Origin: JAAYCI01 sp964370045 | GTDB taxonomy: Bacteria; Bacillota; Clostridia; Oscillospirales; Ruminococcaceae | Reading direction: 5' to 3' | Assembly (NCBI GenBank): GCA_964370045.1 | Contig: CAYJGZ010000007.1 | Span: 1-64,000, forward strand | DNA length: 64,000 nt | Shown: in pieces, positions 33,110 through 41,868 of the stretch | Numbering within the stretch: position 1 is the stretch's first letter | Layout: the number at the start of each line of letters is the position of its first letter | Position numbers and translations under genes: made by a program | The notes under the pieces: generated by a model | Told to the model about the DNA's origin: nothing | Seen by the model: only the letters and a program-made list of their open reading frames with translations | Databases searched by the model: none

Positions 33110-35137
33110 ATGGGCGTTTTTGCAGGGCTGTTATCGCTTGTATGCCTTTCGCTGGGGCTTGCGCACTTTTTGCGCCGCTCCGCCTCGCTCATGCCGCTTT
33201 TGAGCATTGCGCTGGCCATGGTGTTCTTTATGCTCATGGGCACTGTGGGGCTTTTGCAGGTGGCGGCGTGGGTGTGGTACGCCCTGTGCGCCGCCGCACT
33301 TGTGTTTGTCATAATAAAGCTACGCAGTAAGGTTTTGCAGCTTTTCACGCCCGGGCTTGTGATGTTTTTTGCGCTGGGTGCATTTTTTATACTGATATTT
33401 TTGATGACACAGCCCATGCTCACCTTTTGGGACGAGTTCACCTTTTGGGGCACAGCAGGCAAGGTGACCAGCGAAAACCACCAGCTGTACACCCTTGCGC
33501 AAAGCAGCCTTATCGCACGTAGCTATCCGCCGGGGCTTATAGTATACACCTATATGATGCAGTTTTTCGGCGGCTTTTCGGAGGCCGGGTTCATCGCCGC
33601 CTTCGCTATATTTCCGCTGGCGGGCTTTTGTGCGGCAAGCACGTTTTTTGACAAGAACAAATCCGCCTGCATTTTGCTCTTTACGGCGCTTGCGGTATTG
33701 CCCATGTTTTTTGAGCTTGGCGCACGCTCTCAGCTGCCCATGCTCTCCTACCTCTTGTGCATGGCAGACGTGCCCATGGGGGTGTTTTTTGGCGGTGCGT
33801 TGTGCTTTTACTTTGCAGGTGGCGAAAAAGGCCTGCGCCTTATCCTGCCGCTTTGCGCCATCCTTGCAGCGCTTGTGAGCATAAAGGACATGGGGCTTGC
33901 GCTGGCGCTTATTGCGCTGTTTATCATGGGGATGGACATGCTACTGTGCCAAAGGAAAAGCCTCGGCTTTTACAGGCTGAAGGGCTTTGCCGCATGGGGC
34001 GTGAGCGTGGTGTGCCTTTTGGCGGCGACGGTGGGTGCGTACCTTATATGGGCGCTTCATTTGAGCGCCTCGCAGGGCATAGACCGCTTTGATTTGGGCA
34101 GCGACGGCACAGCTCTTTCGATGCCTGCCATGCTGATAGCAGGCGTAAAAGCGCTGTTTGGCATTGATGTATCACAGCAGTTCAGCGATGTGTTTTCCAT
34201 GATGGTAAACGCATTTTTCACCCGCCCTGTCTCGCTTTTGGGCAGTGGCGCAGTGGTGCTTTTTATCATCATCGCCATTGCTGTGGTGGCGTTTTTGCTG
34301 TGCGAAACCTCCCGTGGCAAAAAGCGCATAGCTGTGTTTTCGCTTGGGATGGTGCTCTGCTTTGGCGCATTTTACATATTTAATATCTTCACATATGCGT
34401 ACATCTTCCAGTGGGCGGAGGCCTCGGTGCTAAAGGACTACGAGCGATACATCTCCCCCTTCTGGATGGGGTGGCTCATGGCCTCGCTGATGATTTTAAG
34501 CGCCGTGGCGACCAATGCAGACATGAAGTACTCCCGTAAGCGCATTGCACGGGCGGCCTCGGGCATTTTTGCGCTGGGCATAATATCCTCGGTGGCGCTG
34601 TTTGCGAACTGGGACGCAACCTTCCTAAACCGCTCGCCCTCCCACCACACCTACCGCACGCTTTTGCAGGACACCGCAGACGAAGCACGTGCCCAAGGCA
34701 TGGAAAAGGACGACGTTGTGTACATAATAAGCCAGTATGACGACGCCACACGCTTTTACATTTATGGCTTTGAGCTGGAAGCGACAAGGGTGCCGCTCTA
34801 CCTTGAAAGCACCCAAAACGAGCAGGGCGAAACGCTGTACAAAGGTACCGCAAGCAGTACGCTGAGTGCCCCTAACAAGGCGGAATACTCGGGGTACGAA
34901 GTGCCCTGCACGCCCGAAGAGTTTTGCGAGTATTTGCGACATGTGGGGGCGACGCACGTATTTTTGGACGTGGTGGACGAGTATATCATCGCCGAGTTCG
35001 GCCCGCTTTTCAGCGATGAGCTACAGGGCTGGGAGGACGACTTTACCTCTCAGGGCAACCGCTACTATGAAATACAGTGGAACGCCGACGGAAGCTGCAC
35101 CTTCTTAGCACCCGAAGAGGGGAGGGTGGCCTCATGA
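33110..35137 (+). CDS. WDEF-motif polytopic membrane protein, module 1 (GT-C-like)
   Basis: 675 residues from the ATG at 33110 (SD AAAGGTGG 8 bases upstream). About 12 helices. After helix 4 comes MTQPMLTFWDEFTFWGTAGKVTSENHQLYT, the conserved W-D-E-F-[ST]-x-W-G-T-A loop shared with the proteins at 35917 and 38993. Also shared are LCMADVPMGVFFGG...SIKDMG in the middle, KDYERYISPFWMGW before the last helices and an outer C-terminal domain ending VVDEYIIAEFGPLFSDEL. Acidic residues in the first outer loop are typical of GT-C enzymes that use polyprenyl-phosphate sugars. Activity is inference; I do not know a named family for it. The stop overlaps the next start (ATGA). Confidence 0.75.
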   Translation: MGVFAGLLSLVCLSLGLAHFLRRSASLMPLLSIALAMVFFMLMGTVGLLQVAAWVWYALCAAALVFVIIKLRSKVLQLFTPGLVMFFALGAFFILIFLMTQPMLTFWDEFTFWGTAGKVTSENHQLYTLAQSSLIARSYPPGLIVYTYMMQFFGGFSEAGFIAAFAIFPLAGFCAASTFFDKNKSACILLFTALAVLPMFFELGARSQLPMLSYLLCMADVPMGVFFGGALCFYFAGGEKGLRLILPLCAILAALVSIKDMGLALALIALFIMGMDMLLCQRKSLGFYRLKGFAAWGVSVVCLLAATVGAYLIWALHLSASQGIDRFDLGSDGTALSMPAMLIAGVKALFGIDVSQQFSDVFSMMVNAFFTRPVSLLGSGAVVLFIIIAIAVVAFLLCETSRGKKRIAVFSLGMVLCFGAFYIFNIFTYAYIFQWAEASVLKDYERYISPFWMGWLMASLMILSAVATNADMKYSRKRIARAASGIFALGIISSVALFANWDATFLNRSPSHHTYRTLLQDTADEARAQGMEKDDVVYIISQYDDATRFYIYGFELEATRVPLYLESTQNEQGETLYKGTASSTLSAPNKAEYSGYEVPCTPEEFCEYLRHVGATHVFLDVVDEYIIAEFGPLFSDELQGWEDDFTSQGNRYYEIQWNADGSCTFLAPEEGRVAS

Positions 35138-35820
35138 AAAAAAAGAGCAAGCGCATAGGCCTGCCTTTGCTTGTGTTTTATGCCGCCGCCCTTGCGTTTT
35201 GGCTTGTTATGTGCACCGTCCGCTTTGCGACAGATATGGCATACTCACGAAGCGGCGTGCTTTACGAGGACGAGCTAAACTTGCAGATGAATGCCGCATT
35301 TTCCTCCGGCATAAGATATTACACCGACTTTTGGCAGAGCGGAGAGTTCGTCACGCTGGACCCCGACCCCTTCATAATATTTGCGTGGCCAGACGGACGG
35401 TATGTAACGCAGGTGAAGCTGCACTCGGAAACGATAAGCCGCCCCTCGGGCGCTGTGTCGGTGCTGTACACAAACGAGCAGGGCGAGGCGTTCACCCCAC
35501 AAAAGCAGGTGTGGGCGGATACCTTGCCCGACGGAAGCTATGTGTTTGACCTTGGCGGACAGACTATATACAACCTTCGGCTGGACACGGGCGACCGCGC
35601 GGGTGTTTTGTGGGTGGCACATTCACTCATAGTAAACCCTCCCATCCCGTTTGTGGAATACTACCTGCCCGATGCGCAAAGCTTTGCGGCACTTTTGTTT
35701 TTGCCGCTGATTGCGTGGGCTGTCATGCGGGAGATTGTGCTGTTTGTAAAGCCTTTGCTCGACCGCCGCCGCTTTGAGCGACGGCATTTGCAGGAGGCAC
35801 AGCAGAGCGAGCAGACTTAG
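35134..35820 (+). CDS. Two-helix beta-rich partner protein, module 1
   Basis: 228 residues; the ATG at 35134 overlaps the stop of the previous gene. An N-terminal helix (IGLPLLVFYAAALAFWLVMCTV), an outer domain of alternating strands (DPDPFIIFAWPDGRYVTQVKL..., DGSYVFDLGGQTIYNLRLDTGD) and a C-terminal helix preceded by YYLPDAQSFAALLFLP. The landmarks D-P-[FQY]-[IM]-I, D-G-S-Y and L-R-[LI]-D recur in the proteins at 38178 and 41040. The ectodomain looks like a small beta sandwich; a carbohydrate-binding or chaperone role is speculation. Tight coupling suggests a stoichiometric complex with the WDEF protein. Confidence 0.7.
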   Translation: MKKKSKRIGLPLLVFYAAALAFWLVMCTVRFATDMAYSRSGVLYEDELNLQMNAAFSSGIRYYTDFWQSGEFVTLDPDPFIIFAWPDGRYVTQVKLHSETISRPSGAVSVLYTNEQGEAFTPQKQVWADTLPDGSYVFDLGGQTIYNLRLDTGDRAGVLWVAHSLIVNPPIPFVEYYLPDAQSFAALLFLPLIAWAVMREIVLFVKPLLDRRRFERRHLQEAQQSEQT

Positions 35821-35916
35821 GGCAACACCTTAGCAAACGCACACTGCGCCGCCTTTTCAACGTGTGTGATGCCATCGCACACAATCACTCACCCTACTAA
35901 AAAGGAGTACAGTACC

Positions 35917-38082
35917 TTGCTAAATGCACTCATTTGCCTTTTGGCGGTAATGTCGCTAAGCGTGTTTTTTACGCAATATGTAGGCAAAAACAGCGCCTTT
36001 GCGCCACTGCTTTCGCTCAGCGCCGCCATGCTTTACTTTATGCTTGCGGGTGTGCTGGGCGTGCTCGCCGCCGCTGCGTGGCTGTTTTATGCGGCGTGCT
36101 TTGGCCTTGGTGCGTTTGCGTTTTTTAGGGGCAGGCTGCGCCTGCTGAAAAGCCTTGTAAGCCCTGGGTTTTTGCTGTTTGCCTTGCTATCGCTTTTTCT
36201 GCTTTTTTACCTTGCGGCAAAGCAGCCCACCTTCACCGAGTGGGATGAGTTCAGCCTGTGGGGCACTGCGCCAAAGCTTATGCTGTCCAGTGGCGAGCTG
36301 TACACCACCGCCGACATAGGCTGGCCCGTGACACAAACGCAAAGCCCTGCGCTTATGCTGTTAAGCTACATGTGCCAGTTTTTCGGGGCGCAGTTTGCGC
36401 CGTGGCAGGTGTTTTGGATACTGGATGTTTTGATGATTGCGTGCGTGGCGGCGCTAATATCCCCCTTTGGCTTTCGCCGCTGGCGCACCGCCCTGCCGCT
36501 TGCCATAGCCGGCCTGCTTGCGCCCTTTTTCTTTGGCGTTATAAATGGCACTGTCACGCTGTCCACCGTGTGGATGAGCGCATATGCGGACATCCCCGCA
36601 GGTATGCTGATGGCAGGCACCATGGCGGTGTACTTTGCCGGCCGTCACACAAAAAACGGCAGGGCGATACTCGCCGTACTGCCGCTTGCGGCGCTTAGCC
36701 TTACAAAGGACAACGTAATGCCCGTGGCGCTGGTGTGTGCGGCTGTGATGGCAATAGACTGCCTGTTTTTTTCGCAGTACAGCGTGCCCTATCAGAAGAT
36801 GGGCGCACGCATAGAGCGCTTTGCCACAAAGCACCGCAGAATTACGGGGCTTTTTGTGGGGCTTTGCAGGGGCGGCGTTTGGTTTTTAGCAGTGGGCGCA
36901 CCTTATCTTTTTTGGCGTGGGTATTCCGCCGCTGTGCTGGCGCAAAGCACCACCGCCGCAGGTGCGCTCACCCAAACGAGCGCCGACATTACCACCTCGG
37001 GCGCTTCGGTCACCTCCTCCGTCCTTTCCGCTTTCACCCAGCTGTTTGGCATAACACCCCAAACACCGCAGGCGCAGGCGGCCTTGCAGGAAATGAGCAA
37101 CTACTTTTTCGGCTGGGTGGGCAGCGGCACGCCCGAGGCATATCAGCTGAACAGCTCCATGGCGGGCAGTGGCATTCAGACGCTGCTGCTCATCGGCATT
37201 ATATTTGGGGCGGCGGTGCTATTTTCGTCGGGCATGGCAAAAAAAATGCAGAGCTTTTTCACCATGATTATTATGTTCTGCGGCTACATGGGCTATCACT
37301 TTATGCTGTTTGTTTTTTACGGCTTTGTGTACAACCTGCGTGAGGTCAGCGCCATTGTGGACTACCCACGGTACATGGCCACCTACTACACGGGCTGGCT
37401 GCTCACGGGGCTTTTACTGCTGGCGCTGTGCACGCTGAAAAAGAGGGAGTGCGCACAAAATGCCGCCGAGGATGCACCGCCTTGCACCCCCGAAGATGCC
37501 CCCGTTTCCTTTGCGCAAGCATTAGGCGATGCACTGCCGATATTTGCAAAAACAGGCGTGCTTGCGGTGAGCGTATTTATGCTACTGCACTTTTCCATAA
37601 TGGTATACCCCGGGCACTCGGTGCTGGACTACCCCGATGTCTATATGCAGGAAGACCGACATCGCGAGGAGCTGGCGCAGGGCGTTTCACAGCATCTGCC
37701 ACAGGACGCACGGGTGTTTTTTGTCAGCCAAAGCGGAAGCGGCGAGAGCTGGTTTAGGTACTCGCAGTATCTATTGCCTGCGGTGCTGGAATATAGCATG
37801 TCGGGTGGCTCTGCGCTTTCGCCCGAGGTGCTTGCCGAGCAAAAAGCGGAGCAAGGTGGCCCACAGCAAGCTACACTTAGCGATGAAGAAAGCCTTGCGT
37901 TTGTGCAGGACTACCTAAGCGAAAACGGCTGTGAGTATATTTTGGTGGAAAGCACCGACGAGTGGTTCACGCAGGTGTTTGGCGGAATGTTTACGGACGG
38001 CCTGCAAAGCGCCCCTTCCCCCGATGCGCCCATACTGTACCGCCTAAACGAAAGCGGCCTTTACGAGCAGGTTACGGCTTAG
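35917..38082 (+). CDS. WDEF-motif polytopic membrane protein, module 2 (GT-C-like)
   Basis: 721 residues from a TTG at 35917 with AAAAGGAG 8-9 bases upstream. It has the same plan as module 1: KQPTFTEWDEFSLWGTAPKLMLSSGELYTTADIGWP after helix 4, AYADIPAGMLMAGTM...SLTKDN, VDYPRYMATYYTGW and a C-terminal outer domain (SENGCEYILVESTDEWFTQVFGGMFTDGL). It differs by an extra Ser/Thr-rich loop (TTAAGALTQTSADITTSG..., about residues 355-375) and an acidic loop (AEDAPPCTPEDAP). Sequence divergence from modules 1 and 3 shows an old duplication. It is followed after 95 bases by its partner gene. Confidence 0.75.
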   Translation: MLNALICLLAVMSLSVFFTQYVGKNSAFAPLLSLSAAMLYFMLAGVLGVLAAAAWLFYAACFGLGAFAFFRGRLRLLKSLVSPGFLLFALLSLFLLFYLAAKQPTFTEWDEFSLWGTAPKLMLSSGELYTTADIGWPVTQTQSPALMLLSYMCQFFGAQFAPWQVFWILDVLMIACVAALISPFGFRRWRTALPLAIAGLLAPFFFGVINGTVTLSTVWMSAYADIPAGMLMAGTMAVYFAGRHTKNGRAILAVLPLAALSLTKDNVMPVALVCAAVMAIDCLFFSQYSVPYQKMGARIERFATKHRRITGLFVGLCRGGVWFLAVGAPYLFWRGYSAAVLAQSTTAAGALTQTSADITTSGASVTSSVLSAFTQLFGITPQTPQAQAALQEMSNYFFGWVGSGTPEAYQLNSSMAGSGIQTLLLIGIIFGAAVLFSSGMAKKMQSFFTMIIMFCGYMGYHFMLFVFYGFVYNLREVSAIVDYPRYMATYYTGWLLTGLLLLALCTLKKRECAQNAAEDAPPCTPEDAPVSFAQALGDALPIFAKTGVLAVSVFMLLHFSIMVYPGHSVLDYPDVYMQEDRHREELAQGVSQHLPQDARVFFVSQSGSGESWFRYSQYLLPAVLEYSMSGGSALSPEVLAEQKAEQGGPQQATLSDEESLAFVQDYLSENGCEYILVESTDEWFTQVFGGMFTDGLQSAPSPDAPILYRLNESGLYEQVTA

Positions 38083-38177
38083 GGGCGAAACACCCTGCGC
38101 TAAGCGGCGGAAAGATATACCAAAAAAGACCTACTCTTTTATCATCACCCTCCAAACAGAAAAGAGCTGAAGCACCC

Positions 38178-38996
38178 ATGCGTTCAAAAATTGCAAGCAT
38201 TTACAAAAAACATACTGCGGCGGCACTGTTTGTGTCCTTTTACCTTGCGGCTCTTTTGCTGGCTGTGGGCATAGGGCTTGTAAACTTTGCAGGCAACCGC
38301 ATGGCATACCAAAGCGGCGAGCTACAAACAAGGCAGGTGTACATAGGGGACTTTTTTTTGATGGGTCTTGTACCAACAGGCCCCGACACCATGTACTCTT
38401 TCGGCGATGACCCACAGATGATACTGTATGATGCAGGCTTTCTGGTGGAAAACGTACAGATGGACATAAGCTACTCGCACGACCCTGTGCGCATAGAGGT
38501 ATACTGGGCGGAGGAAGGACAGCCCCACTCTGCCGAAAATGCGGCAAAGGGCACAGCAGACACCGAAATGTACTACCTGCCCTCGGGCGGCGGATACAAC
38601 CTGCGCATAGACCCTGCCGCCATAACGGACAACTCCATGCAGGTGAACAACATCACGCTGAACACCCCCCGCCCATTTTGGATGTTCTTCAGCCCCACCG
38701 CACGACAGCTTGCACTGCTTGCGGTGGTTCCGGGGCTTTTGGCCTGCGCCGCATATACCCTTATAAAGTCTGCTCTGTGGCTGAAACTATTTTACAAAAA
38801 CGGCGGCAGGCTAAGCGATGTGGGCACTGCTGTGCACAGCACCGCAGATAGCGCAGACACAAAAGGCGGCACAGCTGCGACAGAGGATGCCGAAAAGAGC
38901 CGCCCTGTGGCCACGCAGAAGCAGTGCGCCCCCACAGGCGAGGACACCGCCCAAGGCGGCCGTGTACCCTCCCAAAACAAGGAGGGCACGCCGTGA
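38178..38996 (+). CDS. Two-helix beta-rich partner protein, module 2
   Basis: 272 residues from the ATG at 38178. An N-terminal helix (AAALFVSFYLAALLLAVGIGLVNF), an ectodomain (DDPQMILYDAGFLVENVQMDISYSHDPVRIEVYWAEEG..., GGGYNLRIDPAAI) and a C-terminal helix after FFSPTARQLALLAVVPGLL. An extra 50-residue Ala/Thr/Glu-rich cytoplasmic tail is absent from the other two partners. Its stop overlaps the GTG start of the next gene (GTGA). Confidence 0.7.
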   Translation: MRSKIASIYKKHTAAALFVSFYLAALLLAVGIGLVNFAGNRMAYQSGELQTRQVYIGDFFLMGLVPTGPDTMYSFGDDPQMILYDAGFLVENVQMDISYSHDPVRIEVYWAEEGQPHSAENAAKGTADTEMYYLPSGGGYNLRIDPAAITDNSMQVNNITLNTPRPFWMFFSPTARQLALLAVVPGLLACAAYTLIKSALWLKLFYKNGGRLSDVGTAVHSTADSADTKGGTAATEDAEKSRPVATQKQCAPTGEDTAQGGRVPSQNKEGTP

Positions 38997-40942
38997 TTAT
39001 GTCGGGTGTATTTGCGATAGCGGCACTTTTCGTGCTGGCACTGCTGTATGTTTCATTGGGGGTAAGCGGCTCGTTTGCGCCGCTGTGCGCAGTGGGTAGC
39101 CTTACGCTGTGGCTTACGGTGTTTGGGTGCCTTGGCCTGCTTTCGGTGGGTGCGTGGGCGCTGTATATCCTGTGTGTCGGTGCGGTTTTGTTTTTGTGCT
39201 ACAAGCATATACTCAAAAAAATGCCACTGCGTGCGCCGGGCTTTGCCTTTTGGCTTTTTGTGGGTGGCAGCGTGCTTTTTTTGGTGGCGCTAAGCATAAA
39301 ACAGCCCATGTTCTTAACATGGGACGAGTTCAGCTTTTGGGGTACGGCGCACAAGCTTACCACCCTAAACAACGAGCTGTACACCACAGCGCCCGTTGGC
39401 TGGGCGTGGCCCGCCACGCAGACACCTGCGCTTATAGTATTCGGCTACTTTTTTCAGTTTTTGGGTGGCGGCTTTTCCGAGTGGGGCGCATACCTTGCAA
39501 GCGACGTGTTCATGCTTGCCGCCATATGCGCAGTGCTGTACCCTCTACGCAAAAAGCACTGGAACATAGCGTTTCCCATAGGGCTTTGCGCACTTCTCGT
39601 GCCCTTTTTGTTTTCGCACTCGGCACGTATTCTTTTGCCCTCGGCGGCATATGCGGACACGCTTGCGGACATGCCCATGGGGCTGTGGTTTGCGGCGGCG
39701 CTGTGCTGTGGGCTGTGCGCACGAAAGCTCAGAGATATGCTACCGCTGTGCATAGCGCTTGCAACGCTTAGCCTCATAAAAGACATGGGCATGTTCCTCT
39801 CGCTCACCGCCTCGGTGATAGTGTTTGCGGGGTTTGCATTTTCAAGGCGGAGGGTGTCTTTATCACGCAGGCGGTTTTGGGCCATCGCAGGCGGCCGCTT
39901 TGCGCTGTACATCACCTGTGCGCTTGCAAGCTTTATTTTGTGGAGCGTCTACCTTTCGAGTGTCGCAGGCGTAAACCGCCTTGAGGGCGTGGGCGGCACA
40001 CAAAATATAGGTATGCTTCAAATGCCCTTTGTGTTTTTGGCGGAGCTTTTTTCGGCGGACAAAAGCGAATTATTCCTCACAGTCATGCAGGGAATGCCCC
40101 AAATGTTTATGTTCGATGAAATAAACATGTTCGGCTCGGGGGCGGCTGTGTCGGTGCTCATTTTGGGCATAATAGGCTTTGCGGCGTGGGTGTCAAAGCG
40201 GCCTGCGTTTCGGCGAAAGTGCCTTGTTTTTGCGGTGGTCTCACTGCTGGGGTGTGTTGCGTATCAGCTGCTTATAAGCATGTGCTACATATATGTGTTC
40301 CGCCCCGAGCAGGTGTTTGAGGGATACCGCCGCTACATGAACCCCTACTACATAGGCTGGTTTATAGCGGCGCTGATGCTGCTGGCGCAGGGGGCGGCAG
40401 GTGCCCAAAAAAGGTGGCAGACGGTAAGCAGGCTGTGCGTGATAATGCTTTCGGCGGCGCTGTTTGTGCAGACACTGCGCCTTGTGCCGAGCGGATACAG
40501 CGTGTTTGGCCTGCACGAGAGCACCTACGGCGAGCGGCGCATTTTTGCCCAAAAGGTGCAGGACTTACAGCAGGGCCTTTCCCCCGAGGACAAAAGCTTT
40601 TTGGTGATAAGCGGCGACAGCGGGCTTTCGTGGTTTATGTACTGTTACGAGATGCTGCCCTACCAGGTAGACTACAGCTTTGGCGGCGGCGAGATGGTAC
40701 AGCGCACGCTGCAAAGCGACGGCACTACGCTAAAGCAGGAGCTTTCGGCGCAGGAGCTTTCTGATTATCTCATATCCTCGGGGTGCACAAAGCTTATTGT
40801 GGATACGGCGGATGAGCACTTTGTGGAAATGTACGGCGGGCTTTTTTCGGACGGGCTGTCTGCATACCTGCAAAGCCCCGAAACGCCCACAATATACAAT
40901 GTCCTAAACGAAAATGGCAGTGCGAGCCTTGTGCCTGCGTAG
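38993..40942 (+). CDS. WDEF-motif polytopic membrane protein, module 3 (GT-C-like)
   Basis: 649 residues from a GTG at 38993 that overlaps the previous stop; GGAGGG lies 7-8 bases upstream. Conserved parts are KQPMFLTWDEFSFWGTAHKLTTLNNELYTTAPVGWAWP, YADTLADMPMGLWFAAAL...SLIKDMG, EGYRRYMNPYYIGW and SSGCTKLIVDTADEHFVEMYGGLFSDGL. Of the three it is the closest to module 1 by eye. As for modules 1 and 2, a lipid-linked sugar transfer role is inferred from topology and neighbours, not shown. Confidence 0.75.
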   Translation: MIMSGVFAIAALFVLALLYVSLGVSGSFAPLCAVGSLTLWLTVFGCLGLLSVGAWALYILCVGAVLFLCYKHILKKMPLRAPGFAFWLFVGGSVLFLVALSIKQPMFLTWDEFSFWGTAHKLTTLNNELYTTAPVGWAWPATQTPALIVFGYFFQFLGGGFSEWGAYLASDVFMLAAICAVLYPLRKKHWNIAFPIGLCALLVPFLFSHSARILLPSAAYADTLADMPMGLWFAAALCCGLCARKLRDMLPLCIALATLSLIKDMGMFLSLTASVIVFAGFAFSRRRVSLSRRRFWAIAGGRFALYITCALASFILWSVYLSSVAGVNRLEGVGGTQNIGMLQMPFVFLAELFSADKSELFLTVMQGMPQMFMFDEINMFGSGAAVSVLILGIIGFAAWVSKRPAFRRKCLVFAVVSLLGCVAYQLLISMCYIYVFRPEQVFEGYRRYMNPYYIGWFIAALMLLAQGAAGAQKRWQTVSRLCVIMLSAALFVQTLRLVPSGYSVFGLHESTYGERRIFAQKVQDLQQGLSPEDKSFLVISGDSGLSWFMYCYEMLPYQVDYSFGGGEMVQRTLQSDGTTLKQELSAQELSDYLISSGCTKLIVDTADEHFVEMYGGLFSDGLSAYLQSPETPTIYNVLNENGSASLVPA

Positions 40943-41039
40943 AAAAAGCTCGACAGTGAAAGATGTGTAATCGACCCAAAACTTTTGCTCTCACAGAAAA
41001 ATACCGCCCTGCAAAGCGGCGCAGTACAATAGGGGAATT

Positions 41040-41768
41040 ATGAAAAAAAGACTGCTATTTGTAACAAAGTACCTGCTACCCATATCCTATATAATAGCGG
41101 CGGTGCTGTGGCTTTGCGGTGGTGTGTTTGGCTTTGCGTTTGACCGTGCGCACGGGCCTGTAAGCCTTGCGCTCGAAGATGCGAGCATCTACGGCCTTAC
41201 CTCCGCAGTGCCCATCGGCGAGGACGGGCCGCAGGATGCATGGGAGCAGTGGGAGCTAATGTTTGCCCCTCTGCCGCAGAGCATCGTCAGCACCGACGCA
41301 GACCCCTACATCATCTTTACCTTCTCACAGCAAAACATTCGCACGTTGCACATGGACGCACAGTTCGCCACGCCGCCTGGCGAGGTGATTTTGTACTACT
41401 CCTACCCAGAAAACACCAACCTTTCAGACCCCACTGCGGCGGCGGTTGAGCTTGGCTTTTCCCAAAATAGGCGTGTGAACGGCGAAGTGCAGGCGGACGG
41501 AAGCTATATTTTCACACTGCCTGCGGGCGAAATAGCCGCACTGCGGCTGGACCCCGGCAACGTTCCCGGCAACGAAATTTTCCTAAACCAGCTGACACTT
41601 AATGTATACAGCGAGCCTCACGAGTACTTTTTGCCAAACGCACGGCAGTGGCTGATGCTGGCGATTTTGCCTGCGTTTGTGTGCTGTGTGATTTATACTA
41701 TAGCGGAGCTTTTGTCTGCGCTAAAGCGCCTTGCGGTGTCCTTGCGCAAAGTTGACAAACAGAGGTAA
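41040..41768 (+). CDS. Two-helix beta-rich partner protein, module 3
   Basis: 242 residues; AGGGG lies just upstream of the ATG. An N-terminal helix (LLPISYIIAAVLWLCGGVFGFAF), an ectodomain with STDADPYIIFTFSQQNIRTLHMDAQF, GEVILYYSYPENTN, ADGSYIFTLPAGEIAALRLDPGN, then YFLPNARQWLMLAILPAFVCCVIYTI as the C-terminal helix. It matches the partners at 35134 and 38178 in order and spacing of motifs. It closes the three-module array; legC follows after 100 bases. Confidence 0.7.
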   Translation: MKKRLLFVTKYLLPISYIIAAVLWLCGGVFGFAFDRAHGPVSLALEDASIYGLTSAVPIGEDGPQDAWEQWELMFAPLPQSIVSTDADPYIIFTFSQQNIRTLHMDAQFATPPGEVILYYSYPENTNLSDPTAAAVELGFSQNRRVNGEVQADGSYIFTLPAGEIAALRLDPGNVPGNEIFLNQLTLNVYSEPHEYFLPNARQWLMLAILPAFVCCVIYTIAELLSALKRLAVSLRKVDKQR

Positions 41769-41792
41769 TTTAGAATACATTAAGTGCGAGAA
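41766..41792 (-). repeat. Partial copy of the dispersed repeat R
   Basis: TTTAGAATACATTAAGTGCGAGAA matches the flank found at 43121-43142 and, inverted, at 44390-44415. The hairpin part is missing. Confidence 0.5.
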
Positions 41793-41868
41793 TATGCCAA
41801 AACAATAAACCACAGCTTTTGCTCGCGCCCTCCTTGCGCAAAAGCCGTAAAAAAAGAGGTAACGCCGT

